From the NCBI GenBank assembly GCA_028278675.1, contig JAQAJJ010000002.1, positions 62,001-126,000 of the forward strand: a DNA stretch of 64,000 nucleotides. Reading direction: 5' to 3'. The notes below the pieces were generated by a model that saw only the letters and a program-made list of their open reading frames with translations, ran no database searches and was not told the origin of the DNA. The stretch is from Candidatus Azophilus lithoversatilis. GTDB lineage: Bacteria; Pseudomonadota; Gammaproteobacteria; Pseudomonadales; Azotimanducaceae. Positions 9,084-19,299 of this stretch are shown here, piece after piece. Made by a program: the position numbers and the translations under genes. Numbering within the stretch: the first letter of the stretch is position 1; every line of letters begins with the position of its first letter.

Positions 9084-9245
9084 GGCCAGTCGTGCTCCGA
9101 AACGGGACTGGCCCTTCCATATACACGGATTCCGGGGGCATGCAACCAGTGCGGGGGGGTATCCGTAGCCAAAGTTACCATGTGGGAGTCCATACCAATG
9201 CTGAAATGTTTAAAACATCAATTAAAACAATCTGCTACAAAAGTT

Positions 9246-9603
9246 TGGTGGAGGCGGCGGGAGTCGAACCCGCGTCCGTGGGTTCGCCGCAATCGGCTCT
9301 ACATGCTTAGGGTCCGTCTATTGCTTTAACCGCAAGCGGCCCGGCGGTCAGGGCGCTGTTGGCGAGCCCGGAAAAGTTTGACGCTGCCGCCCCCAGGCGT
9401 GGGCGAGAGCGCGATCCTGCTGTCTTTGCCGCCGATTTCACCCCGCAGGCGAGGGATCATCAGCGTTAGCGGGGTTTTAGGCCGCTAGTGCGTAGTTGTC
9501 GTCGTTGGCAACTATGGGTTTGCAGCGATTGTTTAGCGAGAGCCGCTACTCTCTCGGCATGCACCTTTTGCTTTGATACCGACGTCGAGACCGTATCGCC
9601 CCC
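9246..9603 (-). ncRNA. ssrA: tmRNA (ssrA), tag ANDDNYALAA
   Basis: 5' GGGGGCG pairs with 3' CGCCTCC before ACCA; T-arm GCGGGTTCGACTCCCGC; ORF GCC AAC GAC GAC AAC TAC GCA CTA GCG GCC TAA. Confidence 0.97.
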
Positions 9604-9795
9604 AATGGACTTGATTGAACGGAGGCGAAGTTTAGCACGGTGCCGCAATCCGCTACCATCGGGGCATGATGCGGCCGTGGAGCAAGGTTGAGCAGGGATT
9701 TCGGGTCCGTGAGGGTTCCGTCGTTCCAATGAGCGGACCGCAACCCGTTGCTGTGGAGGTGGTTTCGGCGAGCCAGATCGAGGGCGGGACGCTGC

Positions 9796-9836
9796 GCGAA
9801 CCGTTGGTTCGCTTGGTGGTTTCGCTGGCGCGAAAC
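9796..9836. repeat. Two-hairpin palindromic repeat copy
   Basis: GCGAACC-GTT-GGTTCGC followed by GTTTCGC-TGGC-GCGAAAC. Confidence 0.85.
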
Positions 9837-9995
9837 GCCTGTTCGATTGGCGGGCCTCCGCGGAGCGGGGGCACGACGAGCCGAACGTTCGCGCCCTCGC
9901 ATCTTTCCGGCGGGGGGGCGCACCACCCTCGAAATACAGAGAAGCGGAAGCCGCCCCCTGCTCGTCAGCGCAGCCGACGCGCCAAAATTCTTCAC

Positions 9996-11297
9996 GTGGC
10001 CACCGCCCTCGCCCTGTGCCTGACCTCGCTCGCCCACGGCGCTGCTTTCGATCCCCGCGCCTTCGTCAGCCGGGCCGTCGAGTTGATCGAACAGGGGCAG
10101 TTCGCCTTTGCCCGCGCCTGGCTCGACCCGGCGGTGGTGGCCCATCGGTTGCACCCGCGTGAACGCTCGCACGCCTATTACCTGCGCGGCTACAGCTTCC
10201 AGGCCGAGGGCCTGCACGTTTCCGCCGCCCAGGACTACGCCCGCGCCCTGGAGTTTGACGCCGGGAACCCGGCGGCGCTGGTCGCTAGGGGCAGCCTGCA
10301 CTTTCACGGCGACGGGGTGCGCAGCGACAAGGGTCTGGCCTTCGGCTTTTTTGCGCGGGCGGCAGCCGTGGGGCATGCCGGCGGCGAATTCCACTTGGGC
10401 TACGCCTATCTCACTGGCGCGGGGCCGGCCCATGACCTTGATGAGGCCCGCATCTGGCTGGAGCGGGCGGCGGAGCAGGGCCATGAGGCGGCGATGGTGC
10501 AGCTTGCCGCCAGCTACCGGACGGCGTTCACCGACCAGCCGGACCCCGAACAGGCCAAGCATTGGTACGAACAGGCAGTGGACGCCGGCAGCGCTGAAGC
10601 ACCCGTGGCCTTGGGCTACATGGCCCGCAGCGGCGAACTGGAAGGCATCTCTGCGGCCGAGGCCGTGGCCTACTTCAAGCAAGGCGCCGAGCGGGGCTCC
10701 GGCAACGGCATGGCCAACCTGGCCCACGCCTATCTGGTCGGCAACGGCCTCGATCAAGACTTCGACGCAGCACGGAACTGGTTCGCCCGCGCCGCCGCCT
10801 TGCTGGCACCGGGCAGCTTCGTCGGCCTGGGGCACATCCACGAGGCGGGCTTGGGCGTGGCTCAGGACATCGGCGAGGCGATGGCTTGGTATCGGCGCGG
10901 TGCGGAGGCGGGCTTTAGCCGCCCGACCCTTCGCTTGGTGCGCCTGCTGCTGGCGCAAGGCCAGGAGGACGAGGCTTCGGATTGGCTGGAACGGGTGCTC
11001 GCCGCAGGCACCGCCGAGGCGCTCAACGGCTACGCTTGGCTGCGCGCCACTTCCAGCGCCGCCGGTGTGCGCAACGGCGAATTGGCGCTCGCCCAAGCCC
11101 AACAGGCGGTGGCCTTGGAGCAAAATGCGGCCTATCTGGACACCTTGGCCGCTGCCTATGCGGAACTCGGGCAGTTCGACGAGGCGCTGGCCACCCAGCG
11201 CGAGGCGCTGGCCTTAGCCGCTGGCGACGAAGCCTTGGTCCAGGAATTGAATCGTCACTTGGGCGCATATGCGCAAGGCCGACCTTGGCGGGAATGA
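9996..11297 (+). CDS. Sel1/TPR-repeat protein with signal peptide
   Basis: Repeats such as 'ARIWLERAAEQGHEAAMVQLA', 'AKHWYEQAVDAGSAEAPVALGYM', 'AVAYFKQGAERGSGNGMANLAHAYLVG'. The upstream part of the 543-aa ORF overlaps an intergenic repeat, so the likely GTG start is at 9996. Confidence 0.85.
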   Translation: MATALALCLTSLAHGAAFDPRAFVSRAVELIEQGQFAFARAWLDPAVVAHRLHPRERSHAYYLRGYSFQAEGLHVSAAQDYARALEFDAGNPAALVARGSLHFHGDGVRSDKGLAFGFFARAAAVGHAGGEFHLGYAYLTGAGPAHDLDEARIWLERAAEQGHEAAMVQLAASYRTAFTDQPDPEQAKHWYEQAVDAGSAEAPVALGYMARSGELEGISAAEAVAYFKQGAERGSGNGMANLAHAYLVGNGLDQDFDAARNWFARAAALLAPGSFVGLGHIHEAGLGVAQDIGEAMAWYRRGAEAGFSRPTLRLVRLLLAQGQEDEASDWLERVLAAGTAEALNGYAWLRATSSAAGVRNGELALAQAQQAVALEQNAAYLDTLAAAYAELGQFDEALATQREALALAAGDEALVQELNRHLGAYAQGRPWRE

Positions 11298-11307
11298 GGT
11301 TTGCACG

Positions 11308-11727
11308 ATGAAATGGCTGACCATCGCAATCGGCATCTTGGTGGGCATTCCGCTGGCCTACCTCGCTGTCATGTATGCGGCCAGCGAGCTCAGTGGTGAG
11401 GTGGTGGTGCTGCACCGAACCGCCGAAGACGGCTCAATCGATCGGGTGCGGGTCTGGATCGTGGGGAACCGCACGGGAACTTGGATCGAGCATGGCAGCC
11501 CGGATGCCGCTTGGATCGCCCGCTTGGCCGAAGACCCGGTGATCACCGTCGAACGCGGCGGCGAGCCCCGGCAATACCATGCGACAGTCGACCCGGCGGC
11601 GCACACGCTCTATCACCGGCTGCGGGCGGAGGACTACGAATTGGCCGACCAAATCGTGGCCATGTCGCAGGGCGGCACCGAGGCCTGCGACGCAACGCCG
11701 GTGCGGTTGGACCCCGCCCTCGATTGA
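11308..11727 (+). CDS. Membrane-anchored nitroreductase/deazaflavin-like (DUF385-type) hypothetical protein
   Basis: MKWLTIAIGILVGIPLAYLAVMYAASE... N-terminal TM segment, then 'IDRVRVWIVGNRTGTWIEHGSPDAAWIARLAEDPVITVERGGEPRQYHA'. Confidence 0.55.
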   Translation: MKWLTIAIGILVGIPLAYLAVMYAASELSGEVVVLHRTAEDGSIDRVRVWIVGNRTGTWIEHGSPDAAWIARLAEDPVITVERGGEPRQYHATVDPAAHTLYHRLRAEDYELADQIVAMSQGGTEACDATPVRLDPALD

Positions 11728-11824
11728 ATGTTGGAAGCTCCGCGCTTGTGCGCCAGGTGCTGTTTTTGGTACAAGACCGCAGCACCATGAAGTTGCGGCC
11801 TGTGCCGCCCTTGGCTGAATTGCA

Positions 11825-12076
11825 ATGAGCATCGATCAAAAGCGCACGGAAACACTCTTTGACCTGATCTGCGAGCTAGCCGCGTCAGGCCAGGCGGAAT
11901 TTCGCCCCGGCGACCTCTGCACCATTCTGCGGGACCGCAACCAGCCCATGGGCGCGTGGATGGTGCGCCGTGAATTCTCCAAGCTGGAGGTCGAAGGGCT
12001 GATCACCTTCGATCCGGCGAGCGGGGCATGGCGCCGTACCGGCCAAGCGGCCAAACCCGCCTCCGACGCGGCCTGA
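11825..12076 (+). CDS. Small conserved hypothetical protein
   Basis: 83-aa [34 protein letters not shown]..., immediately upstream of xseB. Confidence 0.6.
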   Translation: MSIDQKRTETLFDLICELAASGQAEFRPGDLCTILRDRNQPMGAWMVRREFSKLEVEGLITFDPASGAWRRTGQAAKPASDAA

Positions 12077-12080
12077 ACCG

Positions 12081-12335
12081 ATGGCCGATGCCAGCCAGGA
12101 GGGCGCCGATGCCGAGGTCGATTTTGAAGCCGCCTTGAAGGCGCTTGAAGACCTCGTCAAGCAGATGGAATCCGGCGAACTCGGCCTCGAAGCCTCCCTG
12201 GTCGCCTTTGAGCAGGGTGTTGCGCTCACCCGGCAGTGCCAAGCCGCGCTCAAGCAGGCGGAATTGCGTGTGCGCACCCTTACCGAAAACAGCGAATTTG
12301 AAGACTTGGATCTCGGATCGTTGAATGACGGCTGA
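12081..12335 (+). CDS. xseB: Exodeoxyribonuclease VII small subunit
   Basis: [52 protein letters not shown]; overlaps ispA. Confidence 0.95.
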   Translation: MADASQEGADAEVDFEAALKALEDLVKQMESGELGLEASLVAFEQGVALTRQCQAALKQAELRVRTLTENSEFEDLDLGSLNDG

Positions 12336-13200
12336 GCCGGATGCCGTCCGGGCCGCAATAGAAGAGGCGCTGACGGGTTATCTGCCGAGCCGTTCCCCCA
12401 TTGCCCAGCCGCTGGTGGACGCCATGCGCTACGCGGCCTTGGGCGGCGGCAAGCGCTTGCGGCCCATGCTCACCTGCGCGTCTTGCGTGGCCTTCGGCGG
12501 CCGCGTGAAGGATGCGCTGCCGCCCGCCTGCGCCGTCGAGCTGATTCACGCCTACTCCTTGGTGCATGACGATCTGCCGGCCATGGATGACGATGCGCTG
12601 CGCCGGGGCCGGCCGAGTTGCCACGCCGCCTACGGCGAAGCGGTGGCCATTCTCGTGGGCGACGCACTGCAAAGCCTGGCCTTCGAGGTGCTCGCTGGCG
12701 CGCCGGCGCGAAGCGCCGCCGACCGGGCCGCGGCGGTCAGCCTATTGGCGAAGGCCGTTGGTTGGCAGGGGATGGCCGGCGGGCAAGCCTTCGACATGGC
12801 CAGCGAAGGCCAGCGACTGGGTTTGGCCGAGCTCAAGGCCCTGCACGCCGCCAAGACCGGGGCGCTGATTAGCGCCGCGGTGCAGATCGGCGCCCTGTTC
12901 GGGAGTGCCAGCGAGGCGCAGTTGGCGGTGGCAAAGGACTTCGGCGACCGCATCGGGCTGGGCTTTCAGATCATTGACGACGTTCTGGACGTCGCCAGCG
13001 ACACCGCCACCCTCGGCAAGCTGGCCGGTTCCGACCAACAAGCGGACAAATCCACGTTCGTCACCCTCATGAGTTTGGATGAGGCGCGCCGGGAAGCGCG
13101 GGTTTTGAGCGAGGAAGCCACTGGCCTGTTACGCCGAGAAGGTTTGCAAGACACCTTGCTGGCCGAACTGGGGCGGCAGGCGGTCGACCGCATCAAGTGA
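12325..13200 (+). CDS. ispA: (2E,6E)-farnesyl diphosphate synthase
   Basis: Polyprenyl synthase motifs [31 protein letters not shown]. Confidence 0.95.
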   Translation: MTAEPDAVRAAIEEALTGYLPSRSPIAQPLVDAMRYAALGGGKRLRPMLTCASCVAFGGRVKDALPPACAVELIHAYSLVHDDLPAMDDDALRRGRPSCHAAYGEAVAILVGDALQSLAFEVLAGAPARSAADRAAAVSLLAKAVGWQGMAGGQAFDMASEGQRLGLAELKALHAAKTGALISAAVQIGALFGSASEAQLAVAKDFGDRIGLGFQIIDDVLDVASDTATLGKLAGSDQQADKSTFVTLMSLDEARREARVLSEEATGLLRREGLQDTLLAELGRQAVDRIK

Positions 13201-13233
13201 AACACGCTGCGCCGGGCCGGTTCCTTGGACCGA

Positions 13234-13500
13234 GCGTCCCGCCCTCGATTGGGCAAGGAGTTTCGCGGCAGCGAAACTCCAATGCGACCGTATGGCCGCG
13301 CGGCGTCCCGCCCTCGATTGGGCAAGGAGTTTCGCGGCAGCGAAACTCCAATGCGACCGAATGGTCGCGCGGCGTCCCGCCCTCGATTGGGCAAGGAGTT
13401 TCGCGGCAGCGAAACTGCAATGCGACCGTATGGGGCAAGGAGTTTCGCGGTAGCGAAACTACAATGCGACCGTATGGTCGCGCGGCGCCCGCCCTCAGTT
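13234..13500. repeat. Tandem array (period 69 bp, about 4 units) of the two-hairpin palindromic repeat
   Basis: Unit GCGTCCCGCCCTCGATTGGGCAAGGAGTTTCGCGGCAGCGAAACTCCAATGCGACC... Cores at 13260, 13329, 13398 and 13442. Confidence 0.95.
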
Positions 13501-13553
13501 TGAATCGGGCGAGACTTTACCCAACGAAATCACAAACAATCCGAGAGGCGATC

Positions 13554-14387
13554 ATGGCGACGGCAATCATTGAAAATTCCCAAGTTCACCGGCTTCATTC
13601 GGAGGTCGTGGGCGACGACTTTGAAATCAGCCTGTTGCCGCCGTTGGTGATGCCGGAGGAGCCGCTGCCGGTGATCTATTTCACGGACGCCAACAACGGC
13701 TTCGGGATGGCGGCGGACATCGTAGGCGGATTGACGCTGGGCGGCGAAATCCCGCCGTGCCTGCTGGTCGGCGTCGGCTATCCCATCGGGCGCGATTTTC
13801 AGCAGTTCATTCGCTTGCGCACGCGGGACTTCTCCCCGTCGAAAGACCCCTACCAAGCTGGGCAGATGGCGCTGGTGGCCGGCAGTGAGGTTCCCTGCGG
13901 CGGTGCGCCGCGCTTTCTGGAGTTCCTGACCACGGAGTTGCGGGACTGGGTGGGGTCAAGGTTCCGGGTGTCGGACGACGCCACCTACGTTGGGGACTCC
14001 ATGGGCGGGCTGTTTGGCACCTACACGCTGCTGAACAAGCCGGCATCCTTCAACCGCTACGTCATCGGCAGCCCGTGGCTGTGCTGGGACCATCCGCTGA
14101 GCTTTGACTTCGAGCGGCGCTACGCCGAAGCCCACGACGACCTGGCGGCCACCGTGTATCTGGCCGCGGGCGATGAGGAGCACATGCTCTACCCCGGCTT
14201 GCCGGAACCGCTCGTGCCGATCTTCAAGACCGCCAACACCGCCGACTACACGCAGCAAATGTCGGATCGGCTCACGGGCCGCAACTACCCCAGCCTCAAG
14301 CTGACCACCCGCGTTCTGGCGGAGGAAACCCACTTCACCATCATCTCGGGCTTAGCGGCGAAGGGCTTGCGGACGGTGTTCAACTAG
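13554..14387 (+). CDS. Alpha/beta-hydrolase, putative esterase (esterase D / enterochelin-esterase-like)
   Basis: 'PVIYFTDANNGF...VSDDATYVGDSMGGLFGTYTLLNKPASFNRYVIGSPWLCW' has a GxSxGG nucleophile elbow. The ORF-track N-terminal extension is the repeat array. Confidence 0.8.
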   Translation: MATAIIENSQVHRLHSEVVGDDFEISLLPPLVMPEEPLPVIYFTDANNGFGMAADIVGGLTLGGEIPPCLLVGVGYPIGRDFQQFIRLRTRDFSPSKDPYQAGQMALVAGSEVPCGGAPRFLEFLTTELRDWVGSRFRVSDDATYVGDSMGGLFGTYTLLNKPASFNRYVIGSPWLCWDHPLSFDFERRYAEAHDDLAATVYLAAGDEEHMLYPGLPEPLVPIFKTANTADYTQQMSDRLTGRNYPSLKLTTRVLAEETHFTIISGLAAKGLRTVFN

Positions 14388-14907
14388 CTCCCTGTCCCAC
14401 CAGCAACCAAGCACCGTAACCCACCAGCCCGGCCATGGCGCCTGCGGCCACGTCGTCGATCATCACGCCGAAACCGCCCTTGAAGCGCCGTTCCAGCGCG
14501 CCAACGGGGAAGGGCTTGAGGACGTCGAAGATGCGAAAGAGCACAAAGCCCACAAACAGCCAAAAAGCCTGCCGGGGCAGCGCCGCCAAGGCAATCCAGA
14601 CGCCGATGAATTCGTCCACCACCACTTCGGATGGGTCGTTCTGCCCGTAGCGCCGGCAAACCTGCGCCGAAGCCAGCCAGCCGACGAGGAAGCCAATGAC
14701 GCATACGCCGATTTGCCACATCGGCTGCGGCGGAATCAGCAGCCACAGGGCCAACCCTAAGGCCGAACCCCAGGTGCCCGGGGCTTTGGGAAGCAGGCCG
14801 GTGCCGAACCCACAGGCGATGAACGTCGTCGGGTGCTTCAAGGCGCGCCAGTTCAGATCAACGGAAATGGCGAAACCCCTGCTCATCAGCCGGCTTGCCG
14901 TCCACAA
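14380..14907 (-). CDS. pgpA: Phosphatidylglycerophosphatase A
   Basis: 'FIACGFGTGLLPKAPGTWGSALGL...DPSEVVVDEFIGVWIAL...RIFDVLKPFP' motifs; follows thiL. Confidence 0.95.
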   Translation of the reverse strand: MWTASRLMSRGFAISVDLNWRALKHPTTFIACGFGTGLLPKAPGTWGSALGLALWLLIPPQPMWQIGVCVIGFLVGWLASAQVCRRYGQNDPSEVVVDEFIGVWIALAALPRQAFWLFVGFVLFRIFDVLKPFPVGALERRFKGGFGVMIDDVAAGAMAGLVGYGAWLLVGQGAS

Positions 14908-15751
14908 ACAAGCCGCCGCCGGCGGCCACTTCGCCGATGACCGCGAAGCGCGCCGTCAAGGGCGGGTGCCGGGTGGTGAAAGCCAGGGCGTAGTCGTCGC
15001 CGCCGGATAGCGCATCGTCAAGCCTGGCGCCCTCGGCCAGGGGAATGGCGGCGCTTTCCAGGTGCAGGCCGACGCCGCTAGCGGCGGCCACATGGCCAAG
15101 GTCGGCCAACAGGCCGTCGGAGAGATCGATGCCGCTGCTGGCGTGGCTGCGCAATTCCGGTGCCAGCGAAAACGGTGGCTGTGGCCGCCAATACGAACGT
15201 TCCAGCGCACTCAGTTGGCCGGGTCGGGAAGCGGCGAGATCGACTTGCCGCAAGGCCGCCGCCGCACCGCCCACCGGGCCGCTCAGGCAGATGGCGTCGC
15301 CGGGCTTCGCCCCGGCGCGCAGCAGCATGGCGCCGGTCGGCACCCAGCCCTGCACGCTCACCGTGATGGCCAACGGACCGGCGGCGAGATTGCCGCCGAC
15401 GATCCGCGCCCCGGCTGCCGCGGCCGCCTCGTCCATGCCCCTGGCCAAGGCCGTCACCCAGTCGGCATTCCCATCCGGCAGGCTGAGCGCCACCAGCGCC
15501 CAGGCTGGGGCCGCCACCATCGCCGCCAGATCAGAGAGGCTCGCCATCAGGCAGCGGTAGCCGATCAGCTCGGCGTCGGCGCCGGCGGGAAAGTGGACAT
15601 CGGCCAAAAAGCTGTCGATCGAACTGGCAATGTCATGGCCCGCCGGTGGCCGGACCACCGCCCCATCGTCGCCCGGCCCCAGCACCAGCCATTGCGGGGC
15701 CTCGCCGCCCAACTGCGCCCCAATGCGTTCGATCAGGGCAAATTCGTCCAT
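14858..15751 (-). CDS. thiL: Thiamine-monophosphate kinase
   Basis: MDEFALIERIGAQL...LGPGDDGAVV...SIDSFLADVHF...GIDLSDGLLADLGHVA. Confidence 0.95.
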   Translation of the reverse strand: MDEFALIERIGAQLGGEAPQWLVLGPGDDGAVVRPPAGHDIASSIDSFLADVHFPAGADAELIGYRCLMASLSDLAAMVAAPAWALVALSLPDGNADWVTALARGMDEAAAAAGARIVGGNLAAGPLAITVSVQGWVPTGAMLLRAGAKPGDAICLSGPVGGAAAALRQVDLAASRPGQLSALERSYWRPQPPFSLAPELRSHASSGIDLSDGLLADLGHVAAASGVGLHLESAAIPLAEGARLDDALSGGDDYALAFTTRHPPLTARFAVIGEVAAGGGLFVDGKPADEQGFRHFR

Positions 15752-16215
15752 CAAGCCCGCGGCCCCATTTCGGTGGGGCGCAGCCGTCCGGCCAGTTTGT
15801 CCAGCACGCCGTTGACGTACTTGTGGCTCGCTTGCGCCCCGAACAGCTTGGCGAGTTCGATGTACTCGTCGATCACCACCCGGGCGGGCACGTCCGGCCG
15901 ATGCCGCAGTTCGCAGGCGCCCAAGCGCAGGATGGCGAGTTCGATGCCGTCGAGGCGCTTCTGGTCCCGGTCGAGCAAGTCGCGGTAGAGTTCGTCGAGT
16001 TGGCTGGGGCTGGCCAGCACCGCGCCGAGCATCGCATCGAAGAAGGGCCGATCGGCCTTGTCCAACGACCCGCTGCCGGTGTACTCCGCGGTCAGCAGCC
16101 TGGCGCTGGTGCGGTTCATCTGCCATTGGTAGAGCGCTTGCACGAGGACGCGGCGGGCTTTGCGTCGCCGCCCCACGTTGACGCCCGGTGCACCTCGTCC
16201 GCCTTGCCCCGCCAT
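15751..16215 (-). CDS. nusB: Transcription antitermination factor NusB
   Basis: RRKARRVLVQALYQWQMN...DIELAILRLGACELRHRPDVPARVVIDEYIELAKLFGAQASHKYVNGVLDKLA-type sequence. Confidence 0.95.
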   Translation of the reverse strand: MAGQGGRGAPGVNVGRRRKARRVLVQALYQWQMNRTSARLLTAEYTGSGSLDKADRPFFDAMLGAVLASPSQLDELYRDLLDRDQKRLDGIELAILRLGACELRHRPDVPARVVIDEYIELAKLFGAQASHKYVNGVLDKLAGRLRPTEMGPRA

Positions 16216-16219
16216 CGCC

Positions 16220-17296
16220 CTAAAACCCCGTCAAGCGCAGGCGCAGGTCTGGGCCAAAGCGTTCGACCTCGACGATTTCGCCCGCCAGGGCTTGCTCCAA
16301 GCGATCGAGAGGCACCTCCAACAAGGGCCGGGCTTGGGCACCGAGAAACTTGGGTGCGAGATAGAGGATGAGTTCGTCGCAGAGGCCTTCCTTGAGGAAG
16401 GCTCCGGCGAGGGCCGACCCGGCTTCGACCAACACCTCGTTGCAGTGCCGCTCCGCCAAGCGGGTCAGCACTTGCGCCAAATCCACTTGTTCCGTGCCGC
16501 AGGGGATGCACTCCGCCTTGGGATGGCCGGCGGTTGCCGCGCCGGCGTGGGCGATTACGACGGTGCCGGGCGGCTCAAAAACTTGCGCATTCGCGGGGCT
16601 GCGCAGCCGGCTGTCCAGGATTACCCGCAGGGGCTGGCGCAACTTGCCGTCGCAGGCGCAGCGGTGGTCGCGCACATTCAGCCGGGGGTCGTCCGCGAGC
16701 ACGGTGCCGACGCCGGTGACCACCGCGCAGCTTTGCGCCCGCCAATGTTGAACGTCCTGGCGCGCCGCCGGGCCGGTGATCCATTGGCTTTCGCCGGATG
16801 CCATGGCGGTGCGGCCGTCGAGGGAGGCGGCCATCTTCACCCGCACCCAAGGACGGGCCAGCACCATGCGCTGCCGGTGGCCAAGGTTCAAGGCTTGCGC
16901 GTGTTCATCGTTGGCCAAGTCCACCTCAATGTTCGCCGCCTTGAGCTGCCCGAGGCCCTTGCCGTTGACCCTCGGGTCGGGGTCGAGCGCACCGACCACC
17001 ACCCGCTTGATTCCAGCTGCAATCAGGGCGTCGGTGCAGGGCGTCGTTCGCCCGTGGATCGAGCAGGGCTCCAAGCTGACGTAGGCGGTGGCGCCCGCCG
17101 CGTCCTGGCCAGCGTCCTTGAGGGCGCGAATCTCCGCGTGGTCCTGGCCGGCCCATTGATGCCAGCCGCGGCCCAACACTTGGTTGCCGCTTGCGATGAC
17201 GCAGCCCACCCTGGGATTGGGCGTGGTGGTGTAGAGGCCCTCTTTTGCGAGTTCAATCGCTTCGGTGAGGTGGGCCTGGTCGGTGCCGGTGATCAT
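16220..17296 (-). CDS. ribD: Bifunctional deaminase/reductase RibD
   Basis: [50 protein letters not shown]-terminal reductase domain. Confidence 0.95.
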   Translation of the reverse strand: MITGTDQAHLTEAIELAKEGLYTTTPNPRVGCVIASGNQVLGRGWHQWAGQDHAEIRALKDAGQDAAGATAYVSLEPCSIHGRTTPCTDALIAAGIKRVVVGALDPDPRVNGKGLGQLKAANIEVDLANDEHAQALNLGHRQRMVLARPWVRVKMAASLDGRTAMASGESQWITGPAARQDVQHWRAQSCAVVTGVGTVLADDPRLNVRDHRCACDGKLRQPLRVILDSRLRSPANAQVFEPPGTVVIAHAGAATAGHPKAECIPCGTEQVDLAQVLTRLAERHCNEVLVEAGSALAGAFLKEGLCDELILYLAPKFLGAQARPLLEVPLDRLEQALAGEIVEVERFGPDLRLRLTGF

Positions 17297-17751
17297 TGCG
17301 CGCTGTCTTTGAGGCGCAGGATTTCCGACTGGAACTCGCTCACGTCCTCGAAGTTGAGGTAAACGGAGGCGAAGCGCACGTAGGCCACGGGATCGAGGTG
17401 GCGCAGTTCGCCCATGACTTCGCGGCCGAGCATCTCGGCCGCCACCTCCCGTTCGCCGGTGACCCGTATGCTGTGCTTGACGCGGTTGATCAGCGCCTCC
17501 ACGTCCTCCACCGGGACGGGGCGCTTCTCCAGGGCGGTCTGCAGGCCGCGCCGCAGCTTGCTCTCGTCAAAAGGCTCCCGGGAGCCGTCGCGCTTGACGA
17601 TTCTCGGCATGACCAGTTCGGCGGTCTCGAAGGTGGTCCAGCGCTCGCCGCAGTTGCGGCACTCCCGGCGCCGCCGCACCGACTCGCCGGCGCTGACCAG
17701 CCGCGAGTCGATTACCTTGGTGTCGTCGGTTCCGCAAAACGGGCAGTGCAT
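17293..17751 (-). CDS. nrdR: Transcriptional repressor NrdR
   Basis: [17 protein letters not shown]...[17 protein letters not shown]. Confidence 0.97.
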   Translation of the reverse strand: MHCPFCGTDDTKVIDSRLVSAGESVRRRRECRNCGERWTTFETAELVMPRIVKRDGSREPFDESKLRRGLQTALEKRPVPVEDVEALINRVKHSIRVTGEREVAAEMLGREVMGELRHLDPVAYVRFASVYLNFEDVSEFQSEILRLKDSAQ

Positions 17752-17772
17752 GGTTGGCGCATGAAGTTCAGC

Positions 17773-19032
17773 TTAGGGCGAACCATACACCGGAAAGGCT
17801 CGGCAAAGCGCCACCACCTTCTCCTTCACTGCGGCGATCTTGGCGTCGTCGTTGATGTCGCTCAACAGGTCGCACATCCAGTGGGTCAGTTCGGCGCACT
17901 CGGCCTCCTTGAAGCCCCGGGTGGTGACCGCCGGGGTGCCGATGCGCAGGCCGCTGGTGACGAACGGCGAGCGTGGGTCGCCGGGCACGGCGTTCTTGTT
18001 GACCGTGATGTTGGCGCGGCCCAAGGCGGCGTCGGCGGCCTTGCCGGTGATGCCGGTCTCGATCAGGTCGAGCAGGAACAGGTGGTTGTCGGTGCCGCCC
18101 GAGACCACCTTGTGGTCGCGCTCGATGAAGCCCTCGGCCATGGCCCGGGCGTTGGCCAGCACCTGGGCTTGGTAGTCCCGGAACTCCTGGGTCAGCGCTT
18201 CCTTGAAGCACACCGCCTTGGCGGCGATGACGTGCATCAGCGGGCCGCCCTGGGAGCCGGGGAAGAGCGCCGAGTTCAGCTTCTTTTCCACCTCCGGGTT
18301 GGCCCGCGCCAGAATCACGCCGCCCCGGGGGCCGCGCAGGGTCTTGTGGGTGGTGGACGTGGTGACATCGGCGATGGCCACCGGGCTGGGATAGAGGCCG
18401 GCAGCGACGAGCCCCGCGACGTGGGCCATGTCCACCAGCAGATAGGCGCCCACCTCGTCGGCGATGGTGCGGAACCGGGCCCAGTCCATGCGCCGCGAAT
18501 AGGCCGAGAATCCGGCCACGATCATTTTCGGTCGATGCTCATGGGCCAGGCGGGCCACCTCGTTGTAGTCCACCTCGCCGGTGTCCGGGTGCAGCCCGTA
18601 CTGCACGGCGTTGTAGAGGCGCCCGGAGAAGTTCACCTTGGCGCCGTGGGTCAGGTGCCCGCCGTGGGCGAGGCTCATGCCGAGCACGGTGTCGCCGGCC
18701 TCAAGCAGCGCCAGGTAAACCGCGGCGTTGGCCTGGGATCCGGAGTGGGGCTGCACGTTGGCGTAGTCCGCCCGGAACAGCGCCTTGACCCGTTCGATGG
18801 CCAGCACCTCGGCTTGATCGACGTACTCGCAGCCGCCGTAGTAGCGCTTGTGCGGATAGCCCTCGGCGTACTTGTTGGTCAGCGAACTGCCCTGCGCCTG
18901 CCGCACCAAGGGGCTGGCGTAGTTCTCCGAGGCGATCAGCTCGATGTGCTCCTCCTGGCGGCTGTCCTCAAGGGCGATGGCATCGGCGATTTCCGGGTCA
19001 AATGCCCGAAGGGAGGTGCAGGAATTGAACAT
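17773..19032 (-). CDS. glyA: Serine hydroxymethyltransferase
   Basis: [55 protein letters not shown]. Confidence 0.97.
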   Translation of the reverse strand: MFNSCTSLRAFDPEIADAIALEDSRQEEHIELIASENYASPLVRQAQGSSLTNKYAEGYPHKRYYGGCEYVDQAEVLAIERVKALFRADYANVQPHSGSQANAAVYLALLEAGDTVLGMSLAHGGHLTHGAKVNFSGRLYNAVQYGLHPDTGEVDYNEVARLAHEHRPKMIVAGFSAYSRRMDWARFRTIADEVGAYLLVDMAHVAGLVAAGLYPSPVAIADVTTSTTHKTLRGPRGGVILARANPEVEKKLNSALFPGSQGGPLMHVIAAKAVCFKEALTQEFRDYQAQVLANARAMAEGFIERDHKVVSGGTDNHLFLLDLIETGITGKAADAALGRANITVNKNAVPGDPRSPFVTSGLRIGTPAVTTRGFKEAECAELTHWMCDLLSDINDDAKIAAVKEKVVALCRAFPVYGSP

Positions 19033-19229
19033 CGGTGGCCTCGTAACGGCTCAAGGAAAGATGAAGAAGCGGCTATTGTAGAGCAACTGCCCGCCGCGCA
19101 AGCATTCTCGCTTCAACTTCAAGGTGAATCACGCTCAGTAACGGATTTTCGCAGGAAGAAGGCTGCGGCCTAGAACCTAGTCGAGGGCAGGATGCCCTCG
19201 AACCAAGGAATTCGTCTGGCTCAATAGGA

Positions 19230-19270
19230 GTTTCGCGCCAGCGAAACCGCAACGAACCGGAGGTTCTCGC
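19230..19270. repeat. Two-hairpin palindromic repeat copy
   Basis: GTTTCGC-GCCA-GCGAAAC then GAACC-GGA-GGTTC. Confidence 0.85.
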
Positions 19271-19299
19271 CCTTGGAGCGGCGCTCGCTGGAGCGTCGT

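Noticed and set aside
1-9245. Second ssrA 3'-end copy (attL)
   Set aside because: No direct repeat of the tmRNA 3' end was found by eye within this interval; probably outside the window.
7105-9329. Long plus-strand ORFs 7105..8790 and 7170..9329
   Set aside because: Only the first ~140 codons of the 7105 ORF are recombinase; the remainder is antisense read-through over the minus-strand orphan gene.
9666-9995. First 110 codons of the Sel1-repeat ORF
   Set aside because: Overlap the dispersed palindromic repeat; a signal peptide starts at the GTG at 9996.
13234-13500. CRISPR array
   Set aside because: Units are near-identical over the whole 69-bp period with no unique spacers and no cas genes; same palindrome occurs dispersed elsewhere.
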